Origin: Allorhizobium paknamense | GTDB taxonomy: Bacteria; Pseudomonadota; Alphaproteobacteria; Rhizobiales; Rhizobiaceae | Assembly (NCBI RefSeq): GCF_030815125.1 | Contig: NZ_JAUSWH010000009.1 | Coordinates: forward strand, 1-64,000 | Reading direction: 5' to 3' | Length of the DNA stretch: 64,000 nucleotides | Shown here: piece by piece, positions 63,591 through 64,000 of the stretch | Numbering within the stretch: position 1 is the stretch's first letter | Layout: each line of letters begins with the position of its first letter | Translations under genes and position numbers: made by a program | Notes under the pieces: model-generated | Told to the model about the DNA's origin: nothing | Seen by the model: only the letters and a program-made list of their open reading frames with translations | Databases searched by the model: none

Positions 63591-64000
63591 CAGCGGCGGA
63601 ATATTCCCGAGCGGAATGAAGCCGAGCACGATGACACCATTGGTGATTTGCAGGGTCACACTGCCCTGGTTCTGGCCCATGAACAGGGCCTTGAGCCCCT
63701 TTGCGGCCATGCGCGCAACGTCCTTCGTCTGCGGATAGGCGGCGATGACCATGTCACGCCAGCTATCGACCTTCTCCACTTCCAGCTTCAGCGTGCCGGA
63801 GACAAGGCCGTTATTGTCAACGGTGAGCGGGCCGCTGGCGGTCAGCTTGCGCCCCTCGCCCATATCCACCACCAGCCCGTTGAGCTGGCCCTGAAGTCCG
63901 CGCACCTGCAGGGGCTCGGGATGATCGATATCAAGGACGCCCGCCTGCCCGAGCAAGATCAGATCACCGTGAAGATTGGCATTCGGCAATTTCGGACCGT
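63588..64000 (-). CDS. DUF2125 family protein (C-terminal part)
   Basis: The gene runs off the window, so only about 137 C-terminal residues are seen and the true start is not. GQAGVLDIDHPEPLQVRGLQGQLNGLVVDM and the ending NGVIVLGFIPLGNIPPL match the C-terminus of DUF2125, alphaproteobacterial proteins with an N-terminal membrane helix and an AsmA/YdgA-like beta-rich body. The role is unknown. It is convergent with tyrC, a usual rhizobial arrangement. The TAA stop abuts a palindromic element. Confidence 0.85.
   Translation of the reverse strand, partial: GPKLPNANLHGDLILLGQAGVLDIDHPEPLQVRGLQGQLNGLVVDMGEGRKLTASGPLTVDNNGLVSGTLKLEVEKVDSWRDMVIAAYPQTKDVARMAAKGLKALFMGQNQGSVTLQITNGVIVLGFIPLGNIPPL

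Overview
The window is chromosomal DNA of an alphaproteobacterium, almost certainly a member of the Rhizobiaceae (Agrobacterium/Allorhizobium/Rhizobium group). The evidence is the GC-rich codon use, the cobS-cobT cobaltochelatase pair of the aerobic B12 route, secA divergent from a PpiC-type isomerase and argJ, argH-lptM-lysA, aroK-aroB next to xerD and accA, an Flp pilin, and TIGR02302 and DUF1178/DUF2125/DUF3108 proteins. The species cannot be fixed from the sequence alone. Most of the window is housekeeping, with no prophage, plasmid, rRNA or CRISPR signal.

Layout. 0-5 kb: an SH3-type envelope protein, ubiG, and a minus-strand run comF, grxC, nitrilase-like hydrolase, DUF1178, DUF3291. 5-13 kb: an NDUFAF5-like methyltransferase, secA, a periplasmic isomerase, and the overlapping argJ-GNAT-mutT operon. 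13-22 kb: Flp pilin; the hbd and etfBA genes of acyl-CoA oxidation, split by a chemoreceptor gene on the other strand; then a cobalamin adenosyltransferase, a HIG1-like membrane protein and an SDR. 22-29 kb: BrkB-like membrane protein, gluQ, an AlkA-like glycosylase, an HNH nuclease, dsbB-yqaA, tRNA-Leu(CAA), a diguanylate cyclase and a small lipoprotein. 29-41 kb: an acyl-CoA synthetase, a CelD-like acyltransferase plus polysaccharide flippase, tlpA/argH/lptM/lysA, a large TIGR02302 protein and tRNA-Arg(CCT). 41-57 kb: an M20 amidohydrolase, a D,D-carboxypeptidase, a histidine-rich COG0523 GTPase, tusA with an L,D-transpeptidase, accA, xerD, aroKB, bolA, a J-domain protein, cobST, an esterase-like secreted protein, a queuosine-precursor transporter and rpmB. 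57-64 kb: DUF3108, an EamA transporter, a cupin, gloB, a methyltransferase, hisC-tyrC and the end of a DUF2125 gene.

The most unusual content is intergenic. At least eight families of short palindromic elements (about 40-270 bp) are dispersed through the window, often chained end to end. Their ends are TA dinucleotides, commonly TAGAGC...GCTCTA or TAGGG...CCCTA, and adjacent elements share a single TA. In six genes the TA of the stop codon is itself the element boundary, and in three more an element abuts the stop codon. Two 268-bp copies differ at only two positions and look like a recently mobile MITE. Other copies have become coding sequence at the N-termini of two proteins and the C-terminus of a third. 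This is best read as TA-targeted non-autonomous elements that regenerate the stop codon on insertion. No transposase for them lies in the window.
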